Origin: Candidatus Electrothrix rattekaaiensis
Lineage (GTDB): Bacteria > Desulfobacterota > Desulfobulbia > Desulfobulbales > Desulfobulbaceae
Assembly: GCA_032595675.1 (NCBI GenBank)
Contig: JAVQMD010000001.1
Span: 962,640 to 1,026,639, forward strand
Length of the DNA stretch: 64,000 nt
Reading direction: 5' to 3'
This document shows, piece by piece, positions 17,965 through 27,171 of this stretch (within the stretch, counting starts at the first letter, position 1; each line of letters opens with the position of its first letter). The translations under genes were made by a program, and so were the position numbers. The notes under the pieces were generated by a model. It was not told where the DNA came from. It did not search any database and saw nothing but the letters and a program-made list of their open reading frames with translations.

Positions 17965-18888
17965 ATGGCAGTCTATGTTACAGGTCACAAAAATCCGGAT
18001 ACCGACTCAGTTACCGCAGCCATCGCTTATGCCGAGCTACTGAAAGCTGGCGGAGAAGACGCTATTGCGTCTATGCAGGGAGAAATGAATCCAGAGACGG
18101 AAACTGTTCTCAAGCGTTTTGGTGTGGCTGCACCGGAAATTATGACCGATGCTTCAGGTAAGACTGTGGCTTTGGTTGATCACAGTGACCTGAATCAGGC
18201 TCCTGATAACCTCAGCGCAGATAGTGTTGTCGCCATTGTGGACCACCATAAGATCGGTGATGTTACCACAAATAACCCTATTTTTTGCTGTGTAAAGCCT
18301 GTTGGCTGCACTGGTACCGTTTTGAAGCAGCTTTATGATACCGAAGGTGTTGCTGTTGACCCCAAGGTTGCAGGCTTGATGCTGTCTGCTATTCTCAGCG
18401 ATACGGTTAATTTCAAGTCCCCGACCTGCACAGACCAGGATAAAAAAGCCGTTGCCGAGCTGAAAGAGATTGCCTCAGTTACAGATACTGATGAGCTGTT
18501 CATGGAGATGCTCAAAGCAAAAAGTGCTGTCGCCGGTGTACCTGCCAAGGACCTGCTGAATCGTGATTATAAAGATTTCGACATGAAAGGCAACAAAGTA
18601 GGTTGTGGTCAGCTTGAGCTTGCCACATTGGATCAGGTTGCTGATATTCGCGATGATCTCTATAAGGCAATGGAAGAGCAGAAAGCTGCTGGCGGTCATC
18701 ACACCATCCTGCTTATGCTGACAGATGTTGTGAAAGAAGGTACTGATCTGGTTGTGCTCTCAGACGATGCTTCTGTTGTAGAAGGTGCGTTCGACAGTAA
18801 ACTGGAAGGAAATTCCATGTGGATTCCCGGCATGATGAGCCGTAAAAAACAGACCATCCCCAATATGCAGAAAGCTTTCGGTTGCTGA
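17965..18888 (+). CDS. ppaC: manganese-dependent inorganic pyrophosphatase (family II)
   Basis: This 307-residue DHH-superfamily enzyme hydrolyses pyrophosphate to two phosphates. Metal ligands are visible in order: His8, Asp12 and Asp14 (GHKNPDTDS), Asp72, the DHH triad Asp93-His94-His95, and Asp146 (LSDTVNF). The C-terminal substrate motif SRKKQ lies at 292-296. It has the short form of the family, without regulatory CBS or DRTGG domains. AGGAGGGAAG precedes the ATG. In sulfur metabolism it removes the pyrophosphate made by Sat when sulfate is activated. Its nearness to sat is suggestive, though they do not form one operon. Confidence 0.96.
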   Translation: MAVYVTGHKNPDTDSVTAAIAYAELLKAGGEDAIASMQGEMNPETETVLKRFGVAAPEIMTDASGKTVALVDHSDLNQAPDNLSADSVVAIVDHHKIGDVTTNNPIFCCVKPVGCTGTVLKQLYDTEGVAVDPKVAGLMLSAILSDTVNFKSPTCTDQDKKAVAELKEIASVTDTDELFMEMLKAKSAVAGVPAKDLLNRDYKDFDMKGNKVGCGQLELATLDQVADIRDDLYKAMEEQKAAGGHHTILLMLTDVVKEGTDLVVLSDDASVVEGAFDSKLEGNSMWIPGMMSRKKQTIPNMQKAFGC

Positions 18889-18971
18889 TCAGCTGCTGCT
18901 GATTGGTTACTGATTGGTTATTGATTCAGGGCTGCTCAGCAGGCTGAATATTCTGTAAGGGAGTTGAAAAA

Positions 18972-18999
18972 GGATCGGCTTATAGCTGATCCTTTTTTT
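18972..18999 (+). terminator. intrinsic terminator after ppaC
   Basis: The stem GGATCGGCT/AGCTGATCC (nine pairs, one G-T wobble) has a three-base loop and is followed by seven T. It separates ppaC from aroB. Confidence 0.85.
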
Positions 19000-19037
19000 A
19001 TTTGTACTGCATCAAAGGACGATCAAAGGAAAAAAAG

Positions 19038-20129
19038 ATGGCGGAAACCGTAGTAACCGTAGGGCTGGACGAGAGGAGTTACCCTATTCGAATCAGTTCA
19101 GGATTGTTGGCGGAAATTGGATCTGATCTCAGGCAAAAAAATATAGGAACAAAATACGGGGTCATTGCCGATGATACTGTTGCGGAGTTATATGGCAAGC
19201 AATGCCTGCAATCCTTAGAGTCAGCCGGTCTCCAAGCTGAGCTTATCACCTTTCCTCATGGTGAAGCAAATAAACATATGGGAACAGTGACCGCCTTGGC
19301 CAGCGAATTAGCGCAGCGTGGTTTTGATCGGGGCGACGCCTTGATCGCTCTAGGTGGTGGGGTGACTGGTGATATTACCGGTTTTCTTGCTGCTCTATAT
19401 ATGCGTGGTATTCCCTTTGTTCAGGTGCCGACAACGCTTTTGTCGCAGGTGGACAGCTCTGTCGGGGGAAAGACCGGTGTTGATCTACCAGAGGGAAAGA
19501 ATTTAGTTGGAGTTTTTTATCAGCCCAAGGCTGTGTATATTGATACGGATGTTCTCCAAACTCTCCCTCTTGATGAATTGCAAGGCGGACTCGCGGAAGT
19601 GATTAAATACGGTGTTATTCATGATGCAGATTTTTTTGCTTTTCTTGAGAAGAATCGAGACGCTGTGTTTGCCTTGCAACAGGATGTCCTTACGCAACTG
19701 ATTGCCCGGTGCTGTGAGATTAAGGCCTGGGTGGTGGAGCAGGATGAACGAGAAGGCGGACTACGCAGGATATTGAATTTCGGCCATACCATTGGTCATG
19801 CTGTGGAGGCTGCTTCTGATTTTCAACTTATTCATGGAAAATCGGTTGCGATTGGTATGTGTGCCGCAGCTGAGCTTGCTGTCCGAACCGGCTGTTTGGC
19901 TGAGCAGGATGCCTGTGCTATCCGGGAGTTGATTGAGCAGTACGAATTGCCGGTTTCTGTTCCTGCTGAGCTTGATAGGCAACTCATTAAGAAATATCTA
20001 CGGAATGACAAAAAAACCGTTTCTGGAAGAGTTTTTTATGTCCTCCCTGAGGCGATCGGTAAAGTTATGATCACCGACCAAGTGAGTGATCATGATGTTG
20101 ACGCGGTCATTGCTTGCCCTGTTGAATAA
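19038..20129 (+). CDS. aroB: 3-dehydroquinate synthase
   Basis: This enzyme of the shikimate pathway turns DAHP into 3-dehydroquinate with NAD and a divalent metal. Visible signatures are the glycine-rich GGGVTGDITGF (near residue 106), PTTLLSQVDSSVGGKTGVD, and the metal ligands in GGLAEVIKYG (Glu), NFGHTIGHA (His) and HGKSVAIGM (His). I placed the start at ATG 19038, since AAAGGA stands just before it and the resulting 363 residues match the family. The in-frame TTG at 19002 lies inside the preceding terminator's tail. A divergent PheA/TyrA-type fusion in the same aromatic pathway is encoded at 44.3 kb. Confidence 0.96.
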   Translation: MAETVVTVGLDERSYPIRISSGLLAEIGSDLRQKNIGTKYGVIADDTVAELYGKQCLQSLESAGLQAELITFPHGEANKHMGTVTALASELAQRGFDRGDALIALGGGVTGDITGFLAALYMRGIPFVQVPTTLLSQVDSSVGGKTGVDLPEGKNLVGVFYQPKAVYIDTDVLQTLPLDELQGGLAEVIKYGVIHDADFFAFLEKNRDAVFALQQDVLTQLIARCCEIKAWVVEQDEREGGLRRILNFGHTIGHAVEAASDFQLIHGKSVAIGMCAAAELAVRTGCLAEQDACAIRELIEQYELPVSVPAELDRQLIKKYLRNDKKTVSGRVFYVLPEAIGKVMITDQVSDHDVDAVIACPVE

Positions 20130-20169
20130 GGCGGGTGGCGATTGTTCTCGGAATTTTCAGTAAAAGGAA

Positions 20170-20198
20170 TTGTATATCCATATTCGGTCTGCTATAAT
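20170..20198 (+). promoter_or_regulatory. strong sigma-70-type promoter for the DUF1566 genes
   Basis: TTGTAT and a perfect TATAAT box are separated by exactly 17 bases. The start point would be near 20205, giving a leader of about 130 bases before the first secreted DUF1566 gene. Confidence 0.75.
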
Positions 20199-20338
20199 AT
20201 TTTAAGTTATGTTAAAAATTCTTACTGAGGTGAGAGATGTTTTCAACTTCAGGCAAGAAAACGGACAGGATCCATGAACTGCATACTTTGCAGATATCCT
20301 GTTATGCACGATTTAATATTTGCTAGGGGCTGAAAAAA

Positions 20339-21112
20339 ATGAAAAAAATAATTCTATTGGCAGGCCTTGTTGCCGGGGGGGTTGCCTTTTCGGCAACAGC
20401 CTTTGCGAATAATTGGTTGTTGTATCTGCCAGCAATTCTTGCTGGCTCAGGAGGGGGAACGACGACTCCTCCTGTGACCACCGAGTCCAATAAATGGTTA
20501 TTGTTTTTGCCTGCTATTCTGGCCGGGAGTCAAGGGGGGCAGCCTCCGGTTGTCACGGGGACTAGTTTGAACGATACCGGTATTATTGCAACGGTAGGAA
20601 GTACAGGTGAGGATGATGCAAGTTACGGTAGAGACTCAGACCCTGCCACCAATATTAATGACGATGGTCATGCCGGGTTTAGTTTTACCAAGCTGGCTGC
20701 TAACGGCACTGAATTGGCTGCTGATGCACTATCTTGGGCTTGTGTCAAAGATAATGTGACGGGACTGGTTTGGGAGGCAAAAGCAACCGTTGAAGGAACA
20801 ACTGATCAGAAAACATGGGCGGAAGCCACGGGCGAAGCTGCTTTGTTTTCTGGGTGCGGTGCTTACTCAACTTGTCGTTTACCCACCGTCAAGGAATTGT
20901 TCGGGTTAGTTTCATATAACGCCTCATCTAAGCCCATTGATTCGACTTTTTTTCCAAATAATGTTACTTGGGCCTATTGGACCGGCACGCCAGTTGCTAA
21001 TGATCAGGGTGTTGCGCCTGTAAGGGCATGGGTTGTCAATTTTGTCGTACCGTATTTAGACAGTGTCAATACTGTTGATAATCCGTTTTACGTTCGTGCG
21101 GTTTGTGAATAA
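20339..21112 (+). CDS. secreted DUF1566 (Lcl C-terminal) domain protein with duplicated hydrophobic motif
   Basis: This 257-residue exported protein has a signal peptide (1-24, cleaved after AFA). Next come two copies of the motif WLLYLPAILAGS / WLLFLPAILAGS separated by a Thr/Pro linker (about 26-65). A DUF1566/Lcl-type C-terminal domain follows, with NVTGLVWEAK, CRLPTVKELFGL and YWTGTP and a closing Cys. Domains of this type are secreted C-type-lectin-like folds of unknown ligand, often found in many copies in Desulfobulbales. AGGGG precedes the ATG. It is followed 59 bases later by a second DUF1566 gene and probably shares its strong promoter. Confidence 0.8.
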   Translation: MKKIILLAGLVAGGVAFSATAFANNWLLYLPAILAGSGGGTTTPPVTTESNKWLLFLPAILAGSQGGQPPVVTGTSLNDTGIIATVGSTGEDDASYGRDSDPATNINDDGHAGFSFTKLAANGTELAADALSWACVKDNVTGLVWEAKATVEGTTDQKTWAEATGEAALFSGCGAYSTCRLPTVKELFGLVSYNASSKPIDSTFFPNNVTWAYWTGTPVANDQGVAPVRAWVVNFVVPYLDSVNTVDNPFYVRAVCE

Positions 21113-21171
21113 TGCTTGTTGTATAACAAGCAATGTTTGCACTATAGGCAAATCAATGAGGAGAATATCCA

Positions 21172-21660
21172 ATGAGAATGTTTATTTTTATAATATCTAT
21201 GCTACTCATAGCAACAGGTTCCGCATTTGCCGGATGCGATGATTTCCCAGCATCAACACCAACCAGTCAATTTACAGTAGATAGTACAAATAAAACTGTT
21301 GTAGACACCAAGACCGGGCTTATGTGGAAGCAATGCCTAGAGGGAGACCCTGCTTGTTCGGGAAGTGTGCCCGCCTATGATTTTACAGGAGCCGTAGGTC
21401 TGGTCGACACTGCGAACGGTAGCGGTGGTTTCGCCGGATTTACTGATTGGCGCCTACCCAATATCAAAGAACTGCAATCTATTGTGGAGGAGCAGTGCAG
21501 CAGCCCGGCTATTAATACTACTATTTTTCCCGGTAATCCGGCAGCGGAGGTCTTGAGCAACTCACCGAGAGGTAATTCTTGGTGGACGATTGATTTCACT
21601 ACTGGCGATATGCTGGCTAATAGTACAACTGCACATGTTCGCCTTGTGCGTGATAACTGA
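21172..21660 (+). CDS. secreted DUF1566 domain protein, short form
   Basis: This 162-residue protein has a signal peptide (about 1-20, GSAFA/GC) and a DUF1566 domain: VVDTKTGLMWKQC, DWRLPNIKELQSIV, WWTIDF and VRLVRD. The Cys directly after the signal suggests a lipoprotein, but Phe three residues before it fits a lipobox poorly. It lacks the duplicated WLL-LPAILAG region of its neighbour. GGAG stands ahead of the ATG. The two genes are probably co-transcribed and end at the terminator that follows. Confidence 0.8.
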   Translation: MRMFIFIISMLLIATGSAFAGCDDFPASTPTSQFTVDSTNKTVVDTKTGLMWKQCLEGDPACSGSVPAYDFTGAVGLVDTANGSGGFAGFTDWRLPNIKELQSIVEEQCSSPAINTTIFPGNPAAEVLSNSPRGNSWWTIDFTTGDMLANSTTAHVRLVRDN

Positions 21661-21703
21661 ATACATGCTGTAAAAATTGTCCCTTTTACCTTGTTGATAA
21701 AAG

Positions 21704-21736
21704 ATCAGGTGTCTTTTCGGGCACCTGATTTTTTTT
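21704..21736 (+). terminator. intrinsic terminator after the DUF1566 pair
   Basis: The stem ATCAGGTG/CACCTGAT (eight pairs plus a wobble) with an eight-base loop leads into eight T. Confidence 0.9.
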
Positions 21737-21791
21737 GTCTGATTGCGTTATAAAGTAAACATTCTGTAAAATACGTCACGTAGAAAGAACT

Positions 21792-22286
21792 ATGCCGATT
21801 TACGAGTTTTATTGCCAAGACTGCAATACCATCTTTAATTTCTTGTCCAGCCGCATCAATACCGAAAAACGGCCCGACTGCCCAAAATGCGGAAAAAAGG
21901 AACTGGATCGTCAGATGTCCCGCTTTGCTGTTATCGGAAAGGCCAAGGAAGAGGATAGAGATGATCCGATGGCTGGCCTGGATGAGAGTAAGATGGAACA
22001 GGCTTTTGGAGGCCTAATGCGAGAAGCTGAAGGAATGAACGAGGAAGACCCGCGCCAGATGGCGCAGCTGATGCGCAAGTTTACCGATAAAACCGGAATC
22101 TCAATGGGAGAGCAGATGGAAGAAGCACTGTCCCGGATGGAGTCCGGTGAGGATCCGGATCAGATTGAACAGGAAATGGGTGATCTTCTCGACTCTGATG
22201 ACGCTTTTTCGTTGGATGGTTTAAAGAAGAAGCTTCGATCTGGTGCTCGTTCACCGATTCATGACGAAACTCTCTACCAACTGTAG
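21792..22286 (+). CDS. FmdB-family zinc ribbon protein with acidic tail
   Basis: The N-terminus MPIYEFYCQDC ... CPKCGKKELDRQ is the FmdB/CxxC-CxxC regulatory zinc ribbon (residues 1-45). The remaining 120 residues form an acidic, Met-rich helical tail (REAEGMNEEDPRQMAQLMRKF) seen in deltaproteobacterial members. The biochemical role of the family is not established; FmdB was named for formamidase regulation. The gene stands 36 bases before the SPFH/zinc-ribbon gene and is probably co-transcribed with it. Confidence 0.85.
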   Translation: MPIYEFYCQDCNTIFNFLSSRINTEKRPDCPKCGKKELDRQMSRFAVIGKAKEEDRDDPMAGLDESKMEQAFGGLMREAEGMNEEDPRQMAQLMRKFTDKTGISMGEQMEEALSRMESGEDPDQIEQEMGDLLDSDDAFSLDGLKKKLRSGARSPIHDETLYQL

Positions 22287-22321
22287 CCACCACTATATAT
22301 CATATAGAAACGGAGAATATT

Positions 22322-23494
22322 GTGGGGATGGATAATATCGTTTTTCTTGAAGCCCTGGAATGGTTTGATGAAACCGGCCAGAAGTTGTTGCATCGCTTGC
22401 CGGAGTCCGGTTCCGGGGAAATCAAGTACGGTGCTCAGCTGACAGTGCGAGAAAGTCAGGCAGCGGTGATGTATTATAAGGGCCGGGCCGGAGACGCTTT
22501 CGGGCCAGGACGTCACACCCTGAAAACTGGTAATATCCCGATCATCACCAAGATACTTTCTGCGCCTTGGGCTGGCACCAGCCCCCTGCGGGCTGAGGTC
22601 TATTTTGTCAATCTCAAGGTCTTTCCCAATCTGAAATGGGGCACCCGTGATCCTGTGGCTTTTCGAGATACCGAATTGGGTTTTGTTCGCCTGCGGGCGC
22701 ACGGGGTCTTTAATATTCGTATTGTTCAGCCCGTCCTTTTTATCAATACCCTAGCCGGAACTATGGGGAAATATAATACCGAGCAGATTGAGGATTATCT
22801 GCGACGGGTTATTGTTTCCCGGCTCAATGATTATCTCGGCGAGACCTTGGATACCCTGTTTAATCTGCCAGCCCAGTTTGATGAGCTGGCAGTCGGGTTA
22901 AAGAAACGGCTTGATAAGGACTTTATTCGTTTCGGGCTGGCACTTGATGAACTGTACATTACTTCCATAACTCCTCCAGAAGAAGTGCAGGCAGCCATTG
23001 ATGACCGTAGCCGCATGGGGGTGATCAAGGACATGGATGGATTCGTTCGCATGAAGGCTGGTATGGCTATGGAAAAAGCGGCACTGGCCAGTAATGAGGC
23101 CGGAGCCGGTTTAGGGCTGGGCATGGGAATGATGATGCCTGCCATGTTTGCCAATGTTGCTCATACTGCCAACCCTGCTAATGTTGGCAATGTTACTCAT
23201 GCGCAACAGCAGGGAAGCGGGCAATCCTCAGCAGCCGTACCGACAACGCAATGCTCGGATTGTGCCAATACCATAGCTGCTGATGCCCGTTTTTGTCCGT
23301 TCTGTGGACATCAGCAGGTAGTGATTCTGCAATGCGGCAATTGCGGCAAGAATCTCACGGCCGGAGCAAAGTTCTGTTCACGCTGCGGTCATTCGGCAGA
23401 TGAAAAGCCTGCTGCCTGCATCTGCTCCAATTGTCAGAATGAGAATCTCCCCGGCGCGAAATTTTGTGATAATTGCGGTCATCAGATCACCTGA
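22322..23494 (+). CDS. SPFH (virion-core-like) domain protein with three C-terminal zinc ribbons
   Basis: This 390-residue protein has an SPFH/band-7-like domain of the YdjI/virion-core type (about 5-260: LTVRESQAAVMYYKGRA, FGPGRHTLKTGNIP, DELYITSITPPEEVQAAID). A Gly/Met/Ala-rich linker (about 260-305) follows. Three zinc ribbons then carry the pattern C-x2-C ... FC-x2-CGH (about 312-390). GTG at 22322 has GGAG six bases upstream, while ATG at 22328 is also possible. YdjI in Bacillus works with membrane-stress proteins, so a membrane-associated scaffold is likely. It follows an FmdB-type zinc protein in a probable two-gene operon and is convergent with the next gene. Confidence 0.85.
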   Translation: MGMDNIVFLEALEWFDETGQKLLHRLPESGSGEIKYGAQLTVRESQAAVMYYKGRAGDAFGPGRHTLKTGNIPIITKILSAPWAGTSPLRAEVYFVNLKVFPNLKWGTRDPVAFRDTELGFVRLRAHGVFNIRIVQPVLFINTLAGTMGKYNTEQIEDYLRRVIVSRLNDYLGETLDTLFNLPAQFDELAVGLKKRLDKDFIRFGLALDELYITSITPPEEVQAAIDDRSRMGVIKDMDGFVRMKAGMAMEKAALASNEAGAGLGLGMGMMMPAMFANVAHTANPANVGNVTHAQQQGSGQSSAAVPTTQCSDCANTIAADARFCPFCGHQQVVILQCGNCGKNLTAGAKFCSRCGHSADEKPAACICSNCQNENLPGAKFCDNCGHQIT

Positions 23495-23513
23495 TATCAT
23501 CACCCAGTTCTGT

Positions 23514-24314
23514 TCAGCGGATTATTTTTTTGGGGGCGTGAAAACCGGAATCAGCTGTGGTGTTGGGCATAAGGATACCGTCCCGTCCTATCAGCGTCCC
23601 TGGATTGGTTACGGAGTTGCAGCCAGTTTGTACTCGATCACCGAGGATGGCCCCGAGTTTGCGCAGACCGGTATCAAGAACTCCCTTATCTGTTCTGACT
23701 TGTACGTTGCCGGGAAGAAAGCGCAGGTTGGCGAATTTAGTTCCAGCCCCGAGATTGGCATTGTTTCCCAGGATAGAGTCTCCAAGATAGGCAAAATGAC
23801 CGGCCTTGGCATCATTCAGGAAGATGGAGTGTTTCACCTCTGTGGTGTGGCCAATCACGCAGCGTTTACCGGCCAGACAGTATCCGCGTAAATAAGCTCC
23901 TTGCCGTATCTCCGTATGATCTCCGATAACAGCTGGTCCCTTGACGAGGGCTCCAGATTCAATTAAAATCCCTTTGCCTAGCTGAATTTTCCGTCCCATG
24001 ATAACGGCTCCGGCCATGATTACCGAAGCACCGGGAAGTAACTGTCCTTCACGCATGACTGATAATTTTCCCTTGCCCACATCATCCCAGGAAATAGTGC
24101 ATCCTTCCCCGCTTTGCAGGCTGTCTTGATAATACAGTAGGTGTTTCTTCAGAGGGATTCCGTCCAAAAGATCCTCGTTTTTGAACGAACTGTAATCAAG
24201 GCTGTTCATATAGGCCTTCAGATTTTTCAAGCCGTTCCAGACATAGTCTGCTTCCTGAAAAATTTCTCTGTGACTGAATTCGGTCAAATCAAAAAATGAT
24301 GCGGCTTCAAGCAT
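23514..24314 (-). CDS. left-handed beta-helix (hexapeptide) protein, GlmU C-terminal-like
   Basis: This 266-residue protein has an N-terminal helical region (1-75) followed by a left-handed beta-helix built from hexapeptide repeats (about 90-255: ASVIMAGAVIMGRKIQLGKG, VIGDHTEIRQGAYL). The helix resembles the acetyltransferase half of GlmU or of sugar-phosphate nucleotidylyltransferases. The stretch EVKHSIFLNDAKAGHFAYLGDSILG is typical of that group. No nucleotidylyltransferase domain is present. It is likely an acyltransferase acting on a sugar nucleotide, or a non-catalytic relative; the substrate is unknown. Confidence 0.8.
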   Translation of the reverse strand: MLEAASFFDLTEFSHREIFQEADYVWNGLKNLKAYMNSLDYSSFKNEDLLDGIPLKKHLLYYQDSLQSGEGCTISWDDVGKGKLSVMREGQLLPGASVIMAGAVIMGRKIQLGKGILIESGALVKGPAVIGDHTEIRQGAYLRGYCLAGKRCVIGHTTEVKHSIFLNDAKAGHFAYLGDSILGNNANLGAGTKFANLRFLPGNVQVRTDKGVLDTGLRKLGAILGDRVQTGCNSVTNPGTLIGRDGILMPNTTADSGFHAPKKIIR

Positions 24315-24517
24315 TGTTTCTCCTGTGCGGTTGTGCAGATAGAGTTGTTAATAATTTTTATAACAAAAAAGATGTGATATGGAAGGAGGGGCGGAAGGGA
24401 AAAGCCAGAGGGCTTTTTTTTCTGTTTATCTTTGATGAAAAAAGTACCCTGTTTTCCATTGTAACCATTTAAAAGAAATAAAAGACAGTGTAAGATTGTC
24501 GTATTTTTCGCATGGAG

Positions 24518-24546
24518 TTGTCATACCTCCCTTGACTTACTATAAA
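24518..24546 (+). promoter_or_regulatory. sigma-70-type promoter of lon
   Basis: TTGTCA and TATAAA are separated by 17 bases, with the start about 96 bases before the lon ATG. Upstream, at 24400-24417, lies a small hairpin AAAAGCC/GGCTTTT with a T-run whose source gene is unclear. The rest of the 334-base gap before lon shows nothing else. I see no heat-shock-type CCCCAT element. Confidence 0.6.
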
Positions 24547-24648
24547 GTTATGTTTAGTTTCTTTCAACCATTCGTGCAGTAAACAGTGCTGTCACCAGCT
24601 TTCTATTTAGGGGGTTGCCAGCAAGTATATGATATAAAGAGGATAAAA

Positions 24649-27054
24649 ATGGAATTTGACGACTCGTTATCAGCCAGTATGGATGATTTCGCAGAAAATA
24701 CTCAAGATATGGAGATACCGGAAGAGCTGCCCATGATGGCGGTTCGGGATGTAGTTGTTTTCAACTATATGATCCTGCCTCTGTTTGTCGGGCGCCCCGG
24801 TTCTGTATCTGCGGTGAATGAGGCCATGGAAGGCGATAAGATGCTGATGCTGGTCACCCAGAAAGATGCAACCAGCGACGAGCCAGAGCCGGATGATCTG
24901 TATAAGGTCGGAATGGTTTCCATGATTATGCGGACCTTAAAATTACCAGACGGTAGGCTGAAGGTCTTGGTACAGGCCTTGTCCAAGGCGGAAATTAAAT
25001 CATATGAGCAGAAGAAACCCCATTTTCGGGTCAATATAGATCTGATTGAAGACGAGGTAGCCGAGGAGGTCACCGTTGAAGTGGAGGCCTTGATGCGCCT
25101 TGTGCGGGAGCAGACCGAGAAAATTATGTCTCTGCGCGGTATTCTTTCTGCCGATTTGATGGCGATCGTCAATAATATCGAGGAACCGGGTAGGCTTGCT
25201 GATCTCGTGGGATCCAATCTTCGCCTCAAGGTTTCAGAATCGCAGAAAATTCTTGAGACAGCACATCCCGTGGAGCGTTTACGCCTCGTGGCAGAGCTCC
25301 TGAACAAGGAGATGGAGGTTGCTACGGTCCAGGCGAAAATTCAGTCTGACGCCAAGGAAGAAATGTCGCGTTCTCAGCGGGAGTATTTTCTGCGCGAGCA
25401 GATGCAGGCCCTGAAAAAGGAACTGGGCGATGACGATGCGTATTCCGAAGAAATCGAAGATCTGGGCAAAAAGATCAAGAAGAAAAAGATGCCCAAGTAT
25501 GCCCGCAAAGAGGCTCGTAAGGAGCTAAAGCGTCTTGAAATGATGCATCCAGATGCATCCGAGGCCAATATCATTCGTACTTATATCGAATGGATCATTG
25601 ATCTGCCGTGGAAAAAGTCTTCCAAGGATATTCTAGACCTGGAAAAAGCAGCTCAGGTGCTGGATGAGGATCATTATGGCTTGGAGAAGATTAAGGAGCG
25701 TATCCTTGAATTTCTTGCTGTGCGCAAACTGAATGCTGATACCAAGGGGCCTATTCTCTGTTTCGCCGGACCTCCTGGGGTGGGCAAAACATCGCTGGGC
25801 CAAGCTGTTGCCAAGGCAATGGGCCGTAAGTTCTATCGCTTATCCCTTGGTGGCATGCGGGATGAAGCTGAAGTTCGGGGCCACCGTCGGACCTATATCG
25901 GTGCTATGCCTGGGCGTATTCTTCAGGGGCTGAAAAATGTGGAAACCAATAATCCCGTTTTCATGATGGATGAGATCGATAAGATTGGCACGGATTATCG
26001 GGGCGATCCCTCTTCGGCCTTGCTGGAAGTTCTTGATCCAGAGCAGAACGATACTTTTTCCGATCATTATATGAACATGCCTTTTGATCTCTCCAAGGTC
26101 ATGTTTATCACCACTGCCAACAGAACAGACACCATTCCTGGGCCGTTGATGGATAGGATGGAGGTCATCCGTCTTGCCGGTTATACTCTGGAAGAGAAGA
26201 TTGTTATCGCAAGAAGGTATCTTTTGCCAAGGCAGGTGAAGGAAAATGGAATTAAGTTGAGTCTCATAAAACTGGATGACCAAATTTTGGAGTTGATCAT
26301 CACCCATTATACCTTAGAGGCTGGTGTCAGAAATCTGGAGCGGGAGCTCGGAAAGGTCTGCCGTAAGCTGGCACGAAAAATTGCTGAAGGGGGCAAAGGG
26401 CCGTATACTATATCTCAAAATACCCTGAAAAAATATTTAGGTCCTCCTAAATATCTGCCGGAAACAGAGCTGGATACCCTTCAACAACCTGGCTTGGCCG
26501 TTGGTCTTGCATGGACTTCTGTTGGTGGAGTCCTGCTGCATATTGAGACCTCTGTGCTTCCTGGTAAAGGGAAAGTAATACTGACTGGTCAGCTGGGCGA
26601 TGTGATGAAGGAATCAGCACAGGCTGCCTTGACCTATTGCCGGAGCCGCAGCAAGGCCCTTGGGGTCAGTGATGAATATTTTGATACCATTGATATTCAT
26701 GTTCATGTCCCTGCCGGAGCTATTCCCAAGGATGGTCCTTCAGCCGGAATTACCATGACCACTGCACTCTGTTCGGCAATCACCGGGCAAATGGTGAAAA
26801 AAGGGGTAGCAATGACTGGCGAAGTAACCCTGCGTGGTCGGGTGCTTCCTATTGGAGGGCTCAAGGAAAAGGCCCTTGCTGCCTTACGAGCTGGTATTAA
26901 AAAAATTATCATTCCTCATGATAATGAAAAGGATCTGGTGGAGATTCCCGAAGAGATGCGCAAGAAGCTTTCCTTTTTTCCTGTAAAGCATATGGATGAG
27001 GTTCTTGAGCATGCCCTTGGCGGTTTAAAAAAATCAGTTGTCAAGAAAAAGTAA
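24649..27054 (+). CDS. lon: ATP-dependent protease Lon
   Basis: This LonA serine protease of 801 residues degrades damaged and regulatory proteins in the cytoplasm. It has an N-terminal substrate domain ([21 protein letters not shown]), coiled-coil helices (about 230-300), and an AAA+ module with Walker [10 protein letters not shown] (near 374) and Walker [11 protein letters not shown]. The protease domain carries catalytic Ser in [10 protein letters not shown] (near 698) and Lys in [10 protein letters not shown] (near 741). I placed the start at ATG 24649, with AGAGG six bases before it; the longer frame from GTG 24586 lacks support. It is a single gene with its own promoter. Confidence 0.97.
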   Translation: MEFDDSLSASMDDFAENTQDMEIPEELPMMAVRDVVVFNYMILPLFVGRPGSVSAVNEAMEGDKMLMLVTQKDATSDEPEPDDLYKVGMVSMIMRTLKLPDGRLKVLVQALSKAEIKSYEQKKPHFRVNIDLIEDEVAEEVTVEVEALMRLVREQTEKIMSLRGILSADLMAIVNNIEEPGRLADLVGSNLRLKVSESQKILETAHPVERLRLVAELLNKEMEVATVQAKIQSDAKEEMSRSQREYFLREQMQALKKELGDDDAYSEEIEDLGKKIKKKKMPKYARKEARKELKRLEMMHPDASEANIIRTYIEWIIDLPWKKSSKDILDLEKAAQVLDEDHYGLEKIKERILEFLAVRKLNADTKGPILCFAGPPGVGKTSLGQAVAKAMGRKFYRLSLGGMRDEAEVRGHRRTYIGAMPGRILQGLKNVETNNPVFMMDEIDKIGTDYRGDPSSALLEVLDPEQNDTFSDHYMNMPFDLSKVMFITTANRTDTIPGPLMDRMEVIRLAGYTLEEKIVIARRYLLPRQVKENGIKLSLIKLDDQILELIITHYTLEAGVRNLERELGKVCRKLARKIAEGGKGPYTISQNTLKKYLGPPKYLPETELDTLQQPGLAVGLAWTSVGGVLLHIETSVLPGKGKVILTGQLGDVMKESAQAALTYCRSRSKALGVSDEYFDTIDIHVHVPAGAIPKDGPSAGITMTTALCSAITGQMVKKGVAMTGEVTLRGRVLPIGGLKEKALAALRAGIKKIIIPHDNEKDLVEIPEEMRKKLSFFPVKHMDEVLEHALGGLKKSVVKKK

Positions 27055-27069
27055 TCTCGTAAGAATCCC

Positions 27070-27097
27070 GTAAGGGCGGTTCGCGAACCGCCCCTAC
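27070..27097. repeat. palindromic interspersed element
   Basis: The core GGGCGGTTCGCGAACCGCCC (27074-27093) is a perfect 20-base palindrome, extended by GTAA and CTAC flanks to about 28 bases. It follows the lon stop codon by 16 bases. There is no T-run, so it looks like a REP-type element rather than a terminator. Confidence 0.7.
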
Positions 27098-27171
27098 AGT
27101 TAATATATTATCTCTGCCTATATTATTTCTGCCTAAAGGCAAGGGAGCACAGGTGGAGCTGAGAGTTTGCA

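Noticed and set aside
24400-24420. Hairpin AAAAGCC/GGCTTTT with T-run upstream of lon
   Set aside because: It looks like a terminator, but no plus-strand transcript is known to reach it; its role cannot be supported.
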